64,000 nt of DNA from Valencia hispanica (GCA_963556495.2 OY747722.1:28193501-28257500); one strand, 5' to 3'; positions 39,670 through 51,941 are shown, counted from the stretch's first letter. Notes: a model not told the origin generated them from the sequence alone. Numbers and translations are program-made.

Positions 39670-40764
39670 CTGCCGGGAAAGACAGGAGTTTAAAAAAAAA
39701 AAGAGATGAAGAATAATCCAATGCTGCAGCGCTTTATACCTTATTAACCTGGATAAACGGTAAGTAACACTTTGGTGTATCCAGTCTCAAACTTTGTCAC
39801 ATCTTTTGTACAGAACCTCCCAGCTTAGAAGTGCAATCCTGCTAAATTGCATTGATCAAATCTAATTTAATTAATATTTCCATTCAAACATTTACAAAAA
39901 CGTAGCTCAATTAGGTTTTTAATTGCTAAAAGGCCCAGGTACCGGCATCCGCGTATACTAAAGATTAAAAAAGTTCAGGTTTAAATCCGGTTTCAGTCAC
40001 ACAGTCTTTCTGTGGTTTAAGGTCATTTTTAGGAGAAACCAGAGAAAGTTTTGGAATGACAAGCGGTTTCTCTCTCTGTACGGAAAAGATATGAACCCAG
40101 GGCTCCCGTTACCTGCCTGGTGCTGCACCCTGCTGGTCAGCTGGCTGACAGATGGCTAGGAAGGATAACTGGCAAGGATTCTTTTACGGCACTGAGAAGA
40201 AACTATTGCCCACTCCGCTTTCCAGAAATAGTTTTAATTCAGCCTCTATGCAGGGTTTTTTTCATCATGAAGGTCACACCAGTTTTTCAAACCGATTTAA
40301 GTCCAAACTTTGACTAGGCTACTCTAACACATTCATTTTGTTTTACTTTTGAGCCATATAGAGGTGGGTTTTGGTAAAGTACTTCAGATCATTGAGCTTC
40401 AGGTGGAAAAAGCCGGGAATTCTCCTGTAGGATTACCTGCTGGGAGGCAGATTTCAGCATGTTGTCCAGGTCCAGAAGCAGCCCCAGACCATCACACTAC
40501 CACCACTATGTTTAACTGATGGCGTGACTGTTAAGTTGTACACCAGATGTGACAGAACATTTCCCTAAAGCTCCTGGTGGTACCAGAGTTAAAAACCAAA
40601 CAAACAAGAGCCTATTTTACCCACTGAGCTGGACATTTCGCCTCGAAATCCGCCTGGAACTTCTGACAGGATTGGATCTTGTCATTGTTGACATCCAAAC
40701 ACTGCCAGAGCTGATCCCTGGCGTCCCAGCAGACCTTCCTCTCCGCAGCGGTCGGAGCTGCCAT
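39571..40764 (-). CDS. coa6: Cytochrome c oxidase assembly factor 6, two coding exons
   Basis: COA6 is a mitochondrial intermembrane-space protein that helps deliver copper to the COX2 CuA site of respiratory complex IV. The coding exons 40764-40621 and 39669-39571 join in phase 0 to an 80-residue protein, matching the length of the common mammalian form. It carries the CX9C-CX10C pattern: Cys12, Cys22, Cys33 and Cys44. The conserved VCWDARD and KYFTKRRDFLKYKEK blocks flank the splice. The intron (40620-39670) has GTAAAA and CCCGGCAG ends. Just upstream of the ATG, a CTCTCCCACAG/GTGG acceptor suggests that a further noncoding 5' exon lies towards 41.05-41.25 kb. The gene is convergent with slc13a4. 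No defect is seen. Confidence 0.94.
39980..40580 (-). mobile_element. Tc1-like relic in the coa6 intron
   Basis: Phrases 'ttgactaggctactctaacac', 'agaccatcacactaccaccac' and 'gtacaccagatgtgacag' match reverse-strand fish Tc1-like elements. No terminal pair was resolved. Confidence 0.55.
40621..40764 (-). CDS. coa6: coa6 first coding exon (residues 1-48)
   Basis: MAAPTAAERKVCWDARDQL followed by all four cysteines and the CPAQW end. The donor on the - strand is GTAAAATA. Mammalian COA6 has the same MAAP start and VCW block. Confidence 0.95.
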
Positions 40765-41029
40765 CCCTGACCACCTGTGGGAGAGATCTGGAAAATGACA
40801 AGCTTCCGTTTAATCCGATTTTCTAGAACCAGCTGCTACTCGGTGACTAGATTGTTGAAAGACAGCGTCCGCTCTTCATTTGGATATAGTTTAAACTACT
40901 TTCTGAATAATAATACTGCGAACATGTCTGAAAAGACTCATTTCCTTATACCGCTGACTAGTTATTTTACACTTAAGCGCAGTAATAGAGTAAACTATCA
41001 GCAGTCTATAATTTAACTTACTAAGGGGA

Positions 41030-41310
41030 AAAAAGCTAAAAGTAAAGAGACGACTCCGTGGTTCCGACCCACTTCCTCTCTTCCCCGCCGTCACTTCATA
41101 AAAACCTAAATTACCGCAGCTTTTCTTCAAAAACAACGCATCTACTACTCCTTTGGTAACGAATGAAGTAAACGCCTGGACGACATGAAGGACAACAGCG
41201 TCAACAGCAGCACTTCCTTGTCGCGTTGTTATGACGCTTGGGCGTGACTACGGAGTCGGGCCAGGAGATGGCGCTGTTGTTAAAGAGAAACTGAAACACC
41301 GCGCGTTAAC
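41030..41310 (-). promoter_or_regulatory. coa6: CpG-rich probable coa6 promoter
   Basis: A local rise in CpG dinucleotides (ACGACTCCG, GTCGCGTTG, GGCGTGAC, CCGCGCG) against an A+T-rich background, 270-550 bp upstream of the coa6 ATG. No TATA box is evident. With the acceptor just before the ATG, transcription probably starts here. Confidence 0.5.
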
Positions 41311-41935
41311 TACACGTTGGAAGAAGCTACTAACTGTTTTTTTTCCATCTCTCTCAACATTTCAACATGGTTTCACATTATGGACTATTTTATTATTTTA
41401 TTTATTTATTTGACAGGGACATTGCACAACAACTGTGTTGCACAGACCAGAGATAGCTACATGCTAATTTTCATCTGTAGTCCCTGGGCAGAGGCAAAGT
41501 GACAGCAGGCTTAAATACAGTCGCCAATGAGCAATCTCACCTGAGAGTCCATTCACAATATAAAATACAGATAAAGCACCGGCAAAAGGATCACTTCAAC
41601 AAACGTTCCGATGCAATATTTACAGTATTTACACTTGCAATTACAATTATGGACAGTTTAAAACAAAAGAAATGCGATTGATGGATGGATGAATGGATTT
41701 GTCCTCATTGAGAACGAAGTGGAACTGAAGTCAAATTCCTCTTTTTTTGTCCACAACCTTGGCAAAATAAAGGGGATTCATGCAGGGGAAACATCAAACA
41801 TATAGCTCTTGTCAGATGAGACAAAAGCAACATTTTGACCTAAATACAGAATACAACACATCAAAACCAACACTACCATCACTCTGAATCTCCCAAGGTG
41901 TTGGCAGCATCATGCTGTGGGGGTGCTTTGCTTCA
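41311..41935. other. Intergenic, Tc1-like phrase only
   Basis: No gene. 41,895-41,945 contains 'ggcagcatcatgctgtggg', a Tc1-like transposase-block remnant in the + direction. Confidence 0.45.
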
Positions 41936-41939
41936 GCAG

Positions 41940-42690
41940 AAACGGCGGAAGCTAGAATTAAAAGGACAATGAATGGAGCTAGGTAATGAGAGGGATGGAA
42001 AGGTAGAAAGGAGGCATGCAATGGGAATGGTGTACTTGTGATGGATTAGAGGGAAGAAGTGTTCAGTGATATGGAAAGATGAAAGACTTGGGGGTGGCGA
42101 ATGAAAGGGATAAATGGGGTTGGGGTGAGGTATGAGGGTGAGGACAAGGTTGATGAGATGGCTGGAGGGGTAGGAGATAGGTAAGTGACACCTGAGAGGG
42201 ATGAAGGGATAAGGATGAGAGGTGTAGAAGGATGATACAACAAAGGAGTGGGAAATGGGATGAGATGGGTAAAGAAAGTTGGAATAATGGAATAAAGAGG
42301 TAAGGGAAGGGGTGAACATAGCAAAAGTAAGAGTTCTGTAAGTGAAGAGAGGTGAAAGAAGTATGCATTACAAGGCAGAAAGGGTAGTAGGGAATTAAGG
42401 GTGAGAGGGATGAAGGTGCATAGAAGAGCCAGAGAAGGGATGAGGGATAAGGGAGGTTCATTGATAGAGGAATAGGTCAGAAAGATGAGAAGGGGGAGGT
42501 GAGTAGAGATGAGGGTTGAGAGGGACAAAGAAGATTGGGATGAGGGTAAGGAAAAGGATGGTAGGATGGATGATGGGATCACCGACGAGGAATGGGGGAT
42601 GAGATGGTTGAAGGGTTAAATGTGGAAAAACCCAGGGGTGAGTGACGAAGGGGTAGGGGGAGAATAAGTAAGAATGAGAGGTGAACTGTT
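41940..42690. repeat. Purine-rich tract, about 750 bp
   Basis: The + strand is almost wholly G/A with recurring GGGATGAGGG- and AGAAAG-like words and few pyrimidines. The Ser/Pro/Leu-rich frames on the - strand (such as 42,046-42,582) follow from this bias. Confidence 0.92.
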
Positions 42691-43370
42691 GAGCTTTATT
42701 TAAATAGACTGTTATCTTCATAATTTGATGATTTTTTTTAACTCAACCTTCACAGTTAAGAAAAAGACTTCGACATTTTTTTAAAGAGACTATTTGTTAA
42801 GAAAAAAATCATTTCAACTCATCCTCTCCAGATTCTGCAGGAGGAAAGAAATTTCAAGTTAAACCACAGGAATCAAACTAGAAGAGGAACACATTTTCAG
42901 ATAGTAAATGTGCCCTAAGAGCAAAGTTTTAATAACTAAATGTCTGTGCATAGCTGGACGATGTGTGAAGGCGGAGTGAAAATGTGTGTTGCTGATTAAC
43001 TCCTTTGGTTCCTCCCTCAGCTGCTGTGATTGAGAATAGCCCCACTAGTTGCCATGGAGCCCAGCAGCAATCCATCTCTGTCTGTGGGCTTCGACCGTCA
43101 GAAGGGAAATAAAAAAACAGACGCATACCCAGATGTAGGGATGAGGCGCTCACCCACTTCTTAGGAGAGTGGTTTTTTTTGCCTCATGTATGGATCTGTG
43201 TGTGTGTGTGTGTGTGTGTTTGAAAAATTTGAGAGGAGCAGACCTCATTTTCTATTTATGTCTCACTCTGTTCACTTACCTCGCTTCAAATTTATTGAAC
43301 ACACAGATACATTTAGGACCTAATATTTTGGAGCCAACTCAAAACTACTTTTTTATCTTCTTCCTTCTCC
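42691..43370. other. Intergenic, nothing firm
   Basis: Contains a (TG)11 microsatellite at 43,198-43,219. No gene. Confidence 0.5.
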
Positions 43371-43880
43371 CTTTAATGGTCTCTGCAATGAGTCCTCTGC
43401 CTCCATCTCACCCTTTTCCCAGCATCCTCCTCCGTCACACCAATCCTCTGTACATCCTCCTTGTGAACCTGCTTCTTCTAAGCTATCCAAAACAGTTCTA
43501 GTTTCAGTAATGACAGCAGGCATGATCACTGCCACACCCGTAGATGATCGAATTCAGCTTCCTCAGCCAGCTGTAGTATGTACCAGAGTTTTTACTCTGC
43601 TTTGTACCCCGTCCACCTACGCACTCAAATGAGCCATTTTGCCTAAACCAAGAACTGCCGTCAAAGTTACAAAAAAAGGAAGGAGCTCATAGCTAATCCA
43701 TGATGTACTCCTACCACTCCCTTGAGGTTTTGTGTCGCTCCCAGCACACACCTCACCACTGTCTCACTGTCCTTGTACATGTCCTTTATCATTCTCATGT
43801 ACATCTCCGCTCTGCTACACGATTTCCCAATACAACAATCCTACCACAACTGCTTCATTCAGCCTGTATATAGCATATAT
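43370..43880 (-). mobile_element. RTE-clade LINE relics (two pieces)
   Basis: On the - strand, 43,880-43,720 reads EMYMRMIKDMYKDSETVVRC, the post-catalytic RT region of fish RTE elements. 43,550-43,370 reads HKEDVQRIGVTEEDAGKRV followed by W, the C-terminal end of the same ORF. About 1 kb of intervening ORF is missing, so this is an internally deleted relic. Confidence 0.82.
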
Positions 43881-45785
43881 AGCTTTGTTGGGGCTGAAAA
43901 TGGCCCAGGAACCCTGATAAATGGCCAAATACAACCCCATAATAAAGCCCTACAATTGCAAGACTGGTTTTCCCCGCCCACTCGGTAAGGACATGAATAT
44001 TAAATGAGTTACATGCTTATTGGCCAGTTTACCCTGAGGGCTCTTTGACCCTGTCTGAAGCTAGAAATGCTCTGTACAGCCATTTTCCTCTCCTCAAGGA
44101 TGTTAACAGCAGTTCGGGCTAGCGTTGTTCTGCGGTTGGCACACAACGATGTGGTGTATTACCGCCACCAACATTTATATATTGCCACGGTGGAAGTGGG
44201 TAGGACATAAAAACTGAAGGTTGTGTGTCTAAGTGGGCTACAGCTTCTATGACATATTAGCTTTGCTCAGACTGAACCGTTTCTCGGCGGCCATTACAAA
44301 ATTGTTCAACAATAACAAGGTGTGCGGTTTTGAATTCTAGAATCCCTTGAAGTCTTTTGTTTAATATTTTACATAGTTACATATGTCATGGGTTAACGAT
44401 CAACTGAAAAATGGAGGGTCAACAAAAAGTTTGTACTTTATTAACTGACTTTGTTTCATCAACAAAGATAAAAACGTACAAATTCTCTTCCTTCACCATT
44501 GTACTGTACAGAGCTGAAACATTAGTGAGTTTTATGGAGAATACATAAAAAAAACAGAGATACCAAAGCTTATTTCACCATGTTTATTCAAAGACTAGAT
44601 TAGAGTTTTTAGAAAATATGAATAAAAATAAGAATATGGTGGAGAATGCTGACTGGAGAAAAGTGATCAACACAGACGTCATGGTTGAGCCACCATTAAA
44701 CATTTTCATCCAATCACTGCAGCTTACAGTAACCTTCCATGCATTGAAAATGATGCTTTCTCCAACAACACAAACCCCACGTAATCTCATTTTCATAATA
44801 TTTCGATATATTAGTGGAGGATTAGCACATGTTGTGCTCATGAAAATGAAGATCTCATGGCTGAGGAAAGTGTGAGTTAGTTACATAAAAAGATGTTGCA
44901 AGCCCTTTATTTCCTGTGGTTCCTGCAGTTGCAGGATCCTACTGAGGTCTCGGACATTTGGAAAACAAATCCCTAACTGAATTGACTTAGCTGTGCTTAA
45001 GGTGGTTTCTGCTTAGCAACCCTGTCTTTACAAGGGGGGTTAAAGGCCCCACTGAAGCAAAACCAGAGGTTGAATAATCTCCGAAACACAAAACCACCTA
45101 ATGTTCTCAGGAATAAAGATGAGGCCATGCTATTAGTGGCTGCCTAGTAAAGTCAGAGTGTCTGTGCCCCAGCTTATATTTCCCAAAAGGGCCCCTATGA
45201 TTGAGATCTACATTTAGGGACCAGTTCCCTTGCCTGAACCTTTAGGACTTGTAATTAGTGTAATCTTGAAGAATCAAAGGAGACCCACCATTGTAACTAC
45301 AGATCCAACACACACTTAGAGATGTGCATGTATGAGTGTGTGAATGTGTGCATGTTTATGTTGCCTATTTAGGACCTTTTCCAGTATATTCAGTACACTT
45401 CTGAAAATCACTAGGATATATGGGCCTAAAATGAAGCCCAGTCCTAATTTGGTAGATACCCACTTTTAGGGTTAGGGGTAGGCAAAGTGTTTTGGTTAGG
45501 CACAAATGGAATTGATGAAGTGGATGGAAGTCAATACATAGTCATAATATTGGTAGAAATATAAACTTTTCTGCAATGGCTACTTCTTTACATCAATACC
45601 ATTTTACTCCTGTGCAAAGTTTTACCCAAATGGCATTGACATGGTAAAGACGATTTGTAGGCAAACATGTTAAGGTGTAAAAAGACATATTCTTTAAAAT
45701 CCTGTCATGATAAGAAAAAAGGAATCATCAAATTCATGCCTGTGGTGAAGTAAAAGGGTTGTCCACAAATACAAGCAGTTTAAAC
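43881..45785. other. Intergenic, unassigned
   Basis: No exon-like frame. Short frames at 44,584-44,875 lie on both strands of the same bases and have no domain. 44,080-44,350 has repeat-like G+C-rich patches. Confidence 0.45.
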
Positions 45786-48003
45786 ACACCTCCACTATAA
45801 CAGCACGCTCCATGACCTCTTGGACACCCATGCTCCACTGAAGTCCAGATCTGTCTCCTTCGCTCGCTCGCTCTGCACCCTGGTTCACCCCTGCCCTCCG
45901 TCAACTAAAATCCAAAGGACGCCAACTTGAACGACTCTACAATAGAACTGGTCTCACTATACATAAAGAAATGCGCAATAACCATGTCATTCAATACAAG
46001 AATCACCTCTCCTCTGCCAAATCTGCCTACTACTCTGGTTTAATTCACTCAAATCAACATAGTTCCAAAACCCTTTTCTCACTTCTCACCACTATAACGA
46101 AACCCCCCGATTCTCTTCCCCATCACATACAATCCCCTGACTTCTGCAACTCGCTCATGTCCTTTTTTGTCTCCAAAATCTTTGATATCCACCTAAACCT
46201 GACCTCATGCGGAGCTGCATCCTCTGGAGTGGACTTTTCCCTCCCTTATTTACCAATAGCAGGCACATTTTCCAGCTTCACCCTCCGCTCCATCCAAAAC
46301 GTTTCAGAACTCATCTGCAAATCTAAACCCTCAACCTGACAGCTTGATCCCCCCCCCCACTACTCTGGTTAAATCCTGTCTTCCTTCTCTAGCTCCCCTC
46401 ATCACCAACATTATTCATTCATCCCTCATCTCTGGTATTGTCCCTCATTTATTTAAAACAGCCATAATCACACCCATTCAGAAAAAACCTGGTTTGGATC
46501 CCACTAATTTCAATAACCTTCGTCCTATTTCAAACCTTCCCTTTGTTTCCAAAATTCTAGAAAAATCTGTGACTACTCAACTCCATACCCATCTCACTTC
46601 AAATAATATTTATGAACATTTTCAATCCGATTTCCGCCCCCTCCACAGCACTAAAACAGCCCTACTTAAAATAACCAACGACCTTCTTAAAGCTTGCGAT
46701 TCTGGTTTGCTCTCCATCCTCATTCTCCTTGATCTCACAGCAGCGTTCGATACCATTTCTCACTCCATCCTCCTTGACAGACTCTCCTCCATCGGCTTAA
46801 CCAACACCCCCCTCGCCTGGTTCACTTCATATTTATCTAGTCGCACACAGTTTATCCAACTCAAATCCCATAGGTCTGACCCCTCCCCCGTGTTTGCCGG
46901 TGTCCCTCAGGGCTCTGTCCTGGGACCCCTCCTCTTCATCATTTACATTCTCCCACTCGGTTACATATTCCGTAAATACAAAATCCATTTTCACTGCTAC
47001 GCCGATGACACCCAGCTCTACCTCTCCACTAAACCACTCGAGTATCTCCCTCCATCCTCCCTTACCCTCTGCTTACAAGAAATTAATTCCTGGTTCTCCG
47101 CCAATCTTCTCAAACTTAACAGTTCTAAAACAGAAGTCCTTCTCATAGGTACCCCCTCAATTCTCTCCAAATCCAAGTTCTCTTCAATAGTCTTTAATAA
47201 CTCATCTGTTTCTCCTTCACCTCAAGTCAAGAGCCTGGGCGTCATCCTCGACAGTACATTATCTTTCCGGTCACACATCAACAGCATCACTCGATCTGCA
47301 AACTTCCACTTACGCAATATCTCTCGTCTCCGTCCCTCACTCACCCCCTACACCACTGCTATCCTCGTGCACAGCCTCGTCACCTCCCGGATTGACTACT
47401 GCAACTCACTTCTCTTCGGCCGTCCCAATAAATCCCTCCAGAAACTGCAGCTCCTCCATAACTCTGCAGCACGGATCATAACCCAGACTCCGAGCTTTCA
47501 CCATATCACCCCTACTTTGCAACAACTTCACTGGCTTCCCGTAATACAAAGAATCCACTTCAAAATACTCCTCATTACATTTAAAGCACTTCATAGCCTG
47601 GCCCCTTCCTACATTTCTGACCTTCATGTTTCCACTCCAGCACGCACTCTCCGCTCCTCCTCTACTCTACAGCTCTCTGTTCCACCCGTTAAACTTGTGA
47701 CCATGGGCCACAGAGCATTCAGCCACTCTGCCCCCCAGCTCTGGAATTCTCTCCCCCCTGACCTCCGTGCCATAGACTCTCTCCCGCTGTTCAAATCCAG
47801 ACTCAAAACTCATCTGTTCCGTTTATCTTACATCAATTAGTCATGCACTTACCTTGTCTTGTTGTAACCTTGTTTTAACTGCTACCTGTTTTGATGTTTT
47901 ATCTGTATTTTGTATTTTTAATGTGCTTTCTGATTTGTACAGTGTCCTTGGGTGTCCTGAAAGGCGCTTTTAAATAAAATGTATTATTATTATTATTATT
48001 ATT
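45786..48003 (+). mobile_element. L2-clade LINE, 5'-truncated, with long RT frame
   Basis: Begins inside the endonuclease-RT linker (THAPLKSRSVSFA-like reading near 45,830). It continues through the complete RT and C-terminal domain and ends in the L2 tail GGTGTCCTGAAAGGCGC then AAATAAAATG plus (ATT)n at 47,983-48,003. The element is C-rich in third positions, unlike the A/T-rich copy at 12.5-16.5 kb, so it is a different subfamily. Confidence 0.92.
45971..47840 (+). pseudogene. L2 LINE ORF2 relic: reverse transcriptase intact, upstream break
   Basis: A 498-codon frame (46,344-47,840) contains [47 protein letters not shown] (catalytic Asp), [22 protein letters not shown] (catalytic Asp pair), and a C-terminal domain ending at its natural stop (RLSYIN). 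An in-frame TGA at 46,337-46,339 and a C-run length change at 46,350-46,359 separate it from the preceding 123-codon frame. The element lacks its endonuclease, so it cannot be autonomous. Confidence 0.93.
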
Positions 48004-48089
48004 ACCTTACTGAAAAACAATCCGATTCAAGTCTGGAACTAATGAACTGCCTCGAGAAAGCCATATATTCAAATTTCGTCTCATAATAA

Positions 48090-48580
48090 CCACAAACATT
48101 AATGGATGTTATAGGATTGAATGTGACAGACCAACACAACATAACAAATTGGAAAAGTGTGATGTGTGATATGTATGAAGTCCCCCTGAGTCAATGCATT
48201 GAAGCTGCAAGTCTTTTGGGGGATGTCTCTACCAGCCTTGCCACAAATTGTCAATTGGAAAACTATCTGGACTTCTAGCCATTCAAAAAACATGGACATG
48301 TTTTGATCTAAACCATTGTAGCTCTGCCTGCGTCTACAGACATGTCCTGCTGAAAGGTGGACCTCTGCTCTGCTTCATTGTCCCTGCTGTAAAAAACGCA
48401 TCACCAAAAAACGATGCTGCGATCGCCATCGTGCACAGTTTTAGTTTTTCACCACATGTAAATTTGGGTTTCGTCTGACCAGAGCGACTTCTTCCAACTG
48501 TTTGTTGAGTCTTTGACAAACAGCAAGCTAGATTTCTTACACCAGTGACTGTCTTCTGACTAATAGATGCCCTTGTCAAC
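48090..48580 (-). mobile_element. Tc1-like relic
   Basis: Contains 'gacagaccaacacaacataac', 'agtccccctgagtcaatgcattgaagctgcaag' and 'gggtttcgtctgaccagagc', all phrases of fish Tc1-like elements in reverse. Frames are broken. Confidence 0.6.
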
Positions 48581-49975
48581 AGATTTTCCTACCTTGACCT
48601 CCGCGCCTCCTCTTGAAATATCAATGACCTCCCAGTTACATCTCTAATTAATGCTCTCCAACCTGTGGAACCCAACAGACTGCATCAAATATTTACTTAC
48701 TATGCAATTCCTCAGTTCTAACTGTGTTAAAGTGCTGTAAGGTTGGACCAAGTTCGCCAGCATTCAAGTGTGCACACTGCACGTAATAATTAGCTGCACT
48801 ATTGATCCTAACGAGGCATATGTTCTGGACTAATGAGCGCTCCACAGCCGCCATTGACCTGCCAGCAGCATGACTCTCACCAGCAAAGACACACACACAT
48901 CGACCAGTGTTTGTCAGCCCGGAGGTGTCCAGGACACTGACCTCCTGTTGGCACTGCTGGAAGTCAATACCACTGGCAACAGGGAAGCAGCGTGTCCTCA
49001 CAGCAGGGGTTCACATATACAAATACGCACGTGATCGCACAGATTTTTTTAAATATTCTTGACTCTCTTGAAAAGTAAGAGATATCTTGGACCCTAAATG
49101 TTGTCAATTGTTGAAAATCCAGGCTCCACTAAGAACATTGTTTCGAATCCCCACTGCAGGTATCTCAAAGTAGAACCATCGAGTTATTGACCACTTTCCA
49201 GTCGTGGTTTGATTGCACAGTCAGGGAGAGAGAACCGACGGCAGTAACACTGGATCCATAATCCATAGCTGCCAGAGAGCTCGGAAAAAAATACAATCAG
49301 CTTTTCGCCGCAACGGGATGTAAAGACAGCTTGGAGACGACAGCATGACGTGTTCCTTTAACACGAAACCTTTTTACAAACCTCTAACATTTTCGCATTT
49401 TGTCTTCCCTAATGATCCAATTTTGGAAATGTAATAGAAAGTACCAACAAAGTAGTGGATAATTGTGAGGGTGTGTCTCTACCAGGCAGAGGTCAGACAC
49501 ATATAGCAGCCAGAGGCATGACTCCATGATTGGAAGTTACGTCACACAGGTATCCAGTACAGCAAGGCACGATAGAACTCCCACATGATGGTATCTCAGA
49601 ATTAAAATACATAATCAGCGGCAAAGACAAAAATCCCAAAGAAACTGAAACCATCTCATACACCTGGTCCTCATGGAGTGGTCTCCTGCATGTTCAGCTG
49701 CGTCCCTGCTGAAAGATACAGTCAACAAAATCGCTCTGTTCTCCTCAGACTTCCATCACTTCTGCTGAAGCCTGCTAATGACAAGTTGACGCGCTTTGGT
49801 TATGATGAAGCAAGGAAACATCTAAGACATACTGATGATCAGAAACCAGGATTACCCACCCGGGATAATTACACAAGACAAGAAAACACATCAGGGAGGA
49901 GTGAGCAAGTCTCCAATTGCCGGGGAACACACAAGGAAGTAGAGGTATCTGGAATGAGAAACACATAAATTACCT
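48581..49975. other. Intergenic, nothing recognised
   Basis: Mixed composition, no splice-supported frame and no clear repeat. Confidence 0.45.
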
Positions 49976-50240
49976 AAATCAATCAATCAATCAATCAATC
50001 AAATTTTATTTATATAGCTCCTTACAACAGCCAAAAGGTGCCCAGGGCGCTTTCCAGAGTTAAAACACAAATAAAACAAGAGCCCCAGTAAATGGCACTA
50101 AATAAAAACATTTAAAAAAATTACAAACAGCAATCGAGACAGTGGCTACGTATCGAAAGCTTGTTGAAAAAGATGTGTTTTCAACTGTGATTTAAAAACA
50201 CACAACTCAGAGTTGCTTTGAAATAAAACAGGGAAGCTAA
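49976..50240 (-). mobile_element. LINE 3'-tail fragment with (TCAA)n
   Basis: A run of about six ATCA units (49,977-50,001) followed by AATTTTATTTATATAGCTCC and then 'ggtgcccagggcgctttcc', the reverse of an L2/Rex-type LINE 3' end with its microsatellite tail. Confidence 0.7.
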
Positions 50241-50379
50241 AAGAGAGAAACACATAAATTAAATTAAAAGATGTACAAAAGTCAGCTTTGCACATCTTCA
50301 GGCTGAAATATTTATTTGCATAACACGTTAAACTCAGTCAGAATGGATGGAGAATGTCAATGAATTTTCAGGTTGTGCC

Positions 50380-50760
50380 ACCGATCCATCCCATTATTAA
50401 ATAAATGCCCCTTTCTAACCTATTTCATTGTGGTTCTAGATGCACGTACAGGTCTTGTGAAGCCTTTTGCAGGTTATCTTCCAGGACTCCCCCTTATTGA
50501 GCTTTCTCCATCATTCCACGACAAGCCTGGTAAAGCCTGCCCACAGCATGATGCTGCCACTCAAAAAACCCTAACTAATTAGGTGACTTCTGAAGCAGAT
50601 TGATTGCGCTAGATTTTAGTTAGGAATGTCAGAGTAAATGGAACAAGGCATGCCAAGCTTTGCAATTGTGAACCCCTTTGTGTTGGTGTATCACATAAAA
50701 TCCAGACAAAATACACTCAGGCTTCAGGCTCTAACGTGACAAAATGTGAAAAACAACTTG
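50380..50760 (-). mobile_element. Tc1-like relic
   Basis: Contains 'cccacagcatgatgctgccac', then 'gtaaatggaacaaggcatgcc', and near the end 'tgtgttggtgtatcacataaaatcc', the typical terminal region of fish Tc1-like elements. Confidence 0.6.
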
Positions 50761-51284
50761 TGCGAGGCACTGCATGCCTATCAAGGTGTTTTCTCATCGG
50801 TTCACACACACCGTCGCTGCCATCAACATGTTACTCCACGAGCCACTCTCCCTTTCACCAGCCACAAACGTACATTCGAAGGCTACATGCCCACATCCCG
50901 GAAGCAGAGAGCCAGAGAGGATATTGTTGACAAGCATCTAAAAAAAAATGTTGGTCCAACAAGTGAGACGAGGCTCCTGTGTGAATTCAGGGGGATTATC
51001 TCTTTTAATGTATGCTAATTGATGCACACAGAGTAATGAGAACCTTGTGTTATTGTGTGACCGAGGCTCGCCCCCCACACACACACACACACGCACGAAC
51101 GCACACGCACGTCCAAGCTCCCACAGCCGTGCCCTGTTGCACCAATGAAGCCTGTTGATTGCTTGTGAAAATGCGCTCCTTCTCTCTCACAAGACACACA
51201 CATGCACATTCAGACACCCAGCAACACACAACTGTGTACTCCATGGGAATCATGAAGCGCAGCCGCTGCCAAATCTAACTCTCA

Positions 51285-51287
<3 letters not shown>

Positions 51288-51315
<28 letters not shown>
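51288..51315. repeat. (CA)14 microsatellite
   Basis: Perfect CA run. A second, interrupted CA tract lies at 51,077-51,093. Confidence 0.95.
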
Positions 51316-51321
<6 letters not shown>

Positions 51322-51689
51322 CCCACATTGATTCAGGTCCTCCTGGCTCACATTCCTCCATCATTATGTGGTACTGTTTCAGCTTTTCAGACATTTCACC
51401 CTGTGTGGTGCACAGTTTGAAGGTATCTTTGAAGTCATGATACCATGTTTTTTTTATTCTGCCATGGCTGGTAATAGTAATGGTAATGGTAATAGTTAGT
51501 AGCCTATCTGTGCGCAAAAAATATGCTATTCTATCTAAATAAAAGGTGGGTGAAAAAAGTGTACTTGCTTTTTTGGTTTTGCAGTTTCCCACGGACCAAG
51601 CAGCACAAATAGCAAACATAGGGAAGAACGTGCTCTGGACAGACCAAAATAAAACTCTTAGGGCTCTATGCAAAAAAAAAAGAAAAAAA

Positions 51690-51900
51690 AAAAGGTGGGC
51701 TGAAGGTTAACACTACATTAAACCCTGAACTTTTCATCCCCACAGTGAAACATGGTGGTAGCAGCATTAGGCTATGGGGATCCTGTACTTCAGCAGGGAC
51801 AGTGAAACTGGTTAGAGTTGATGTGAAGATGGGTGGAGCTCAATCCAAGGTGATCCTGGAAGGAAACCTTATCCAGTCATGGTTCTAAAACTGTGGTACA
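51690..51900 (+). mobile_element. Tc1-like transposase fragment, + strand
   Basis: Reads VKHGGSSIRLWG, then SAGTVKLVRVDVKMGGAQ, the conserved block before the second catalytic Asp of Tc1-like transposases. The frame is lost shortly after. Confidence 0.7.
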
Positions 51901-51941
51901 AGTCCCCATAGTGGTACTTGGGCTGCATTTATTGGAATAAT

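Noticed and set aside
42046..42721. Ser/Pro/Leu-rich - strand frames
   Set aside because: Low stop density is caused by the purine tract; there is no domain, start context or splice support.
45465..45485. TTTAGGGTTAGGGG interstitial telomere-like motif
   Set aside because: Fewer than three units.
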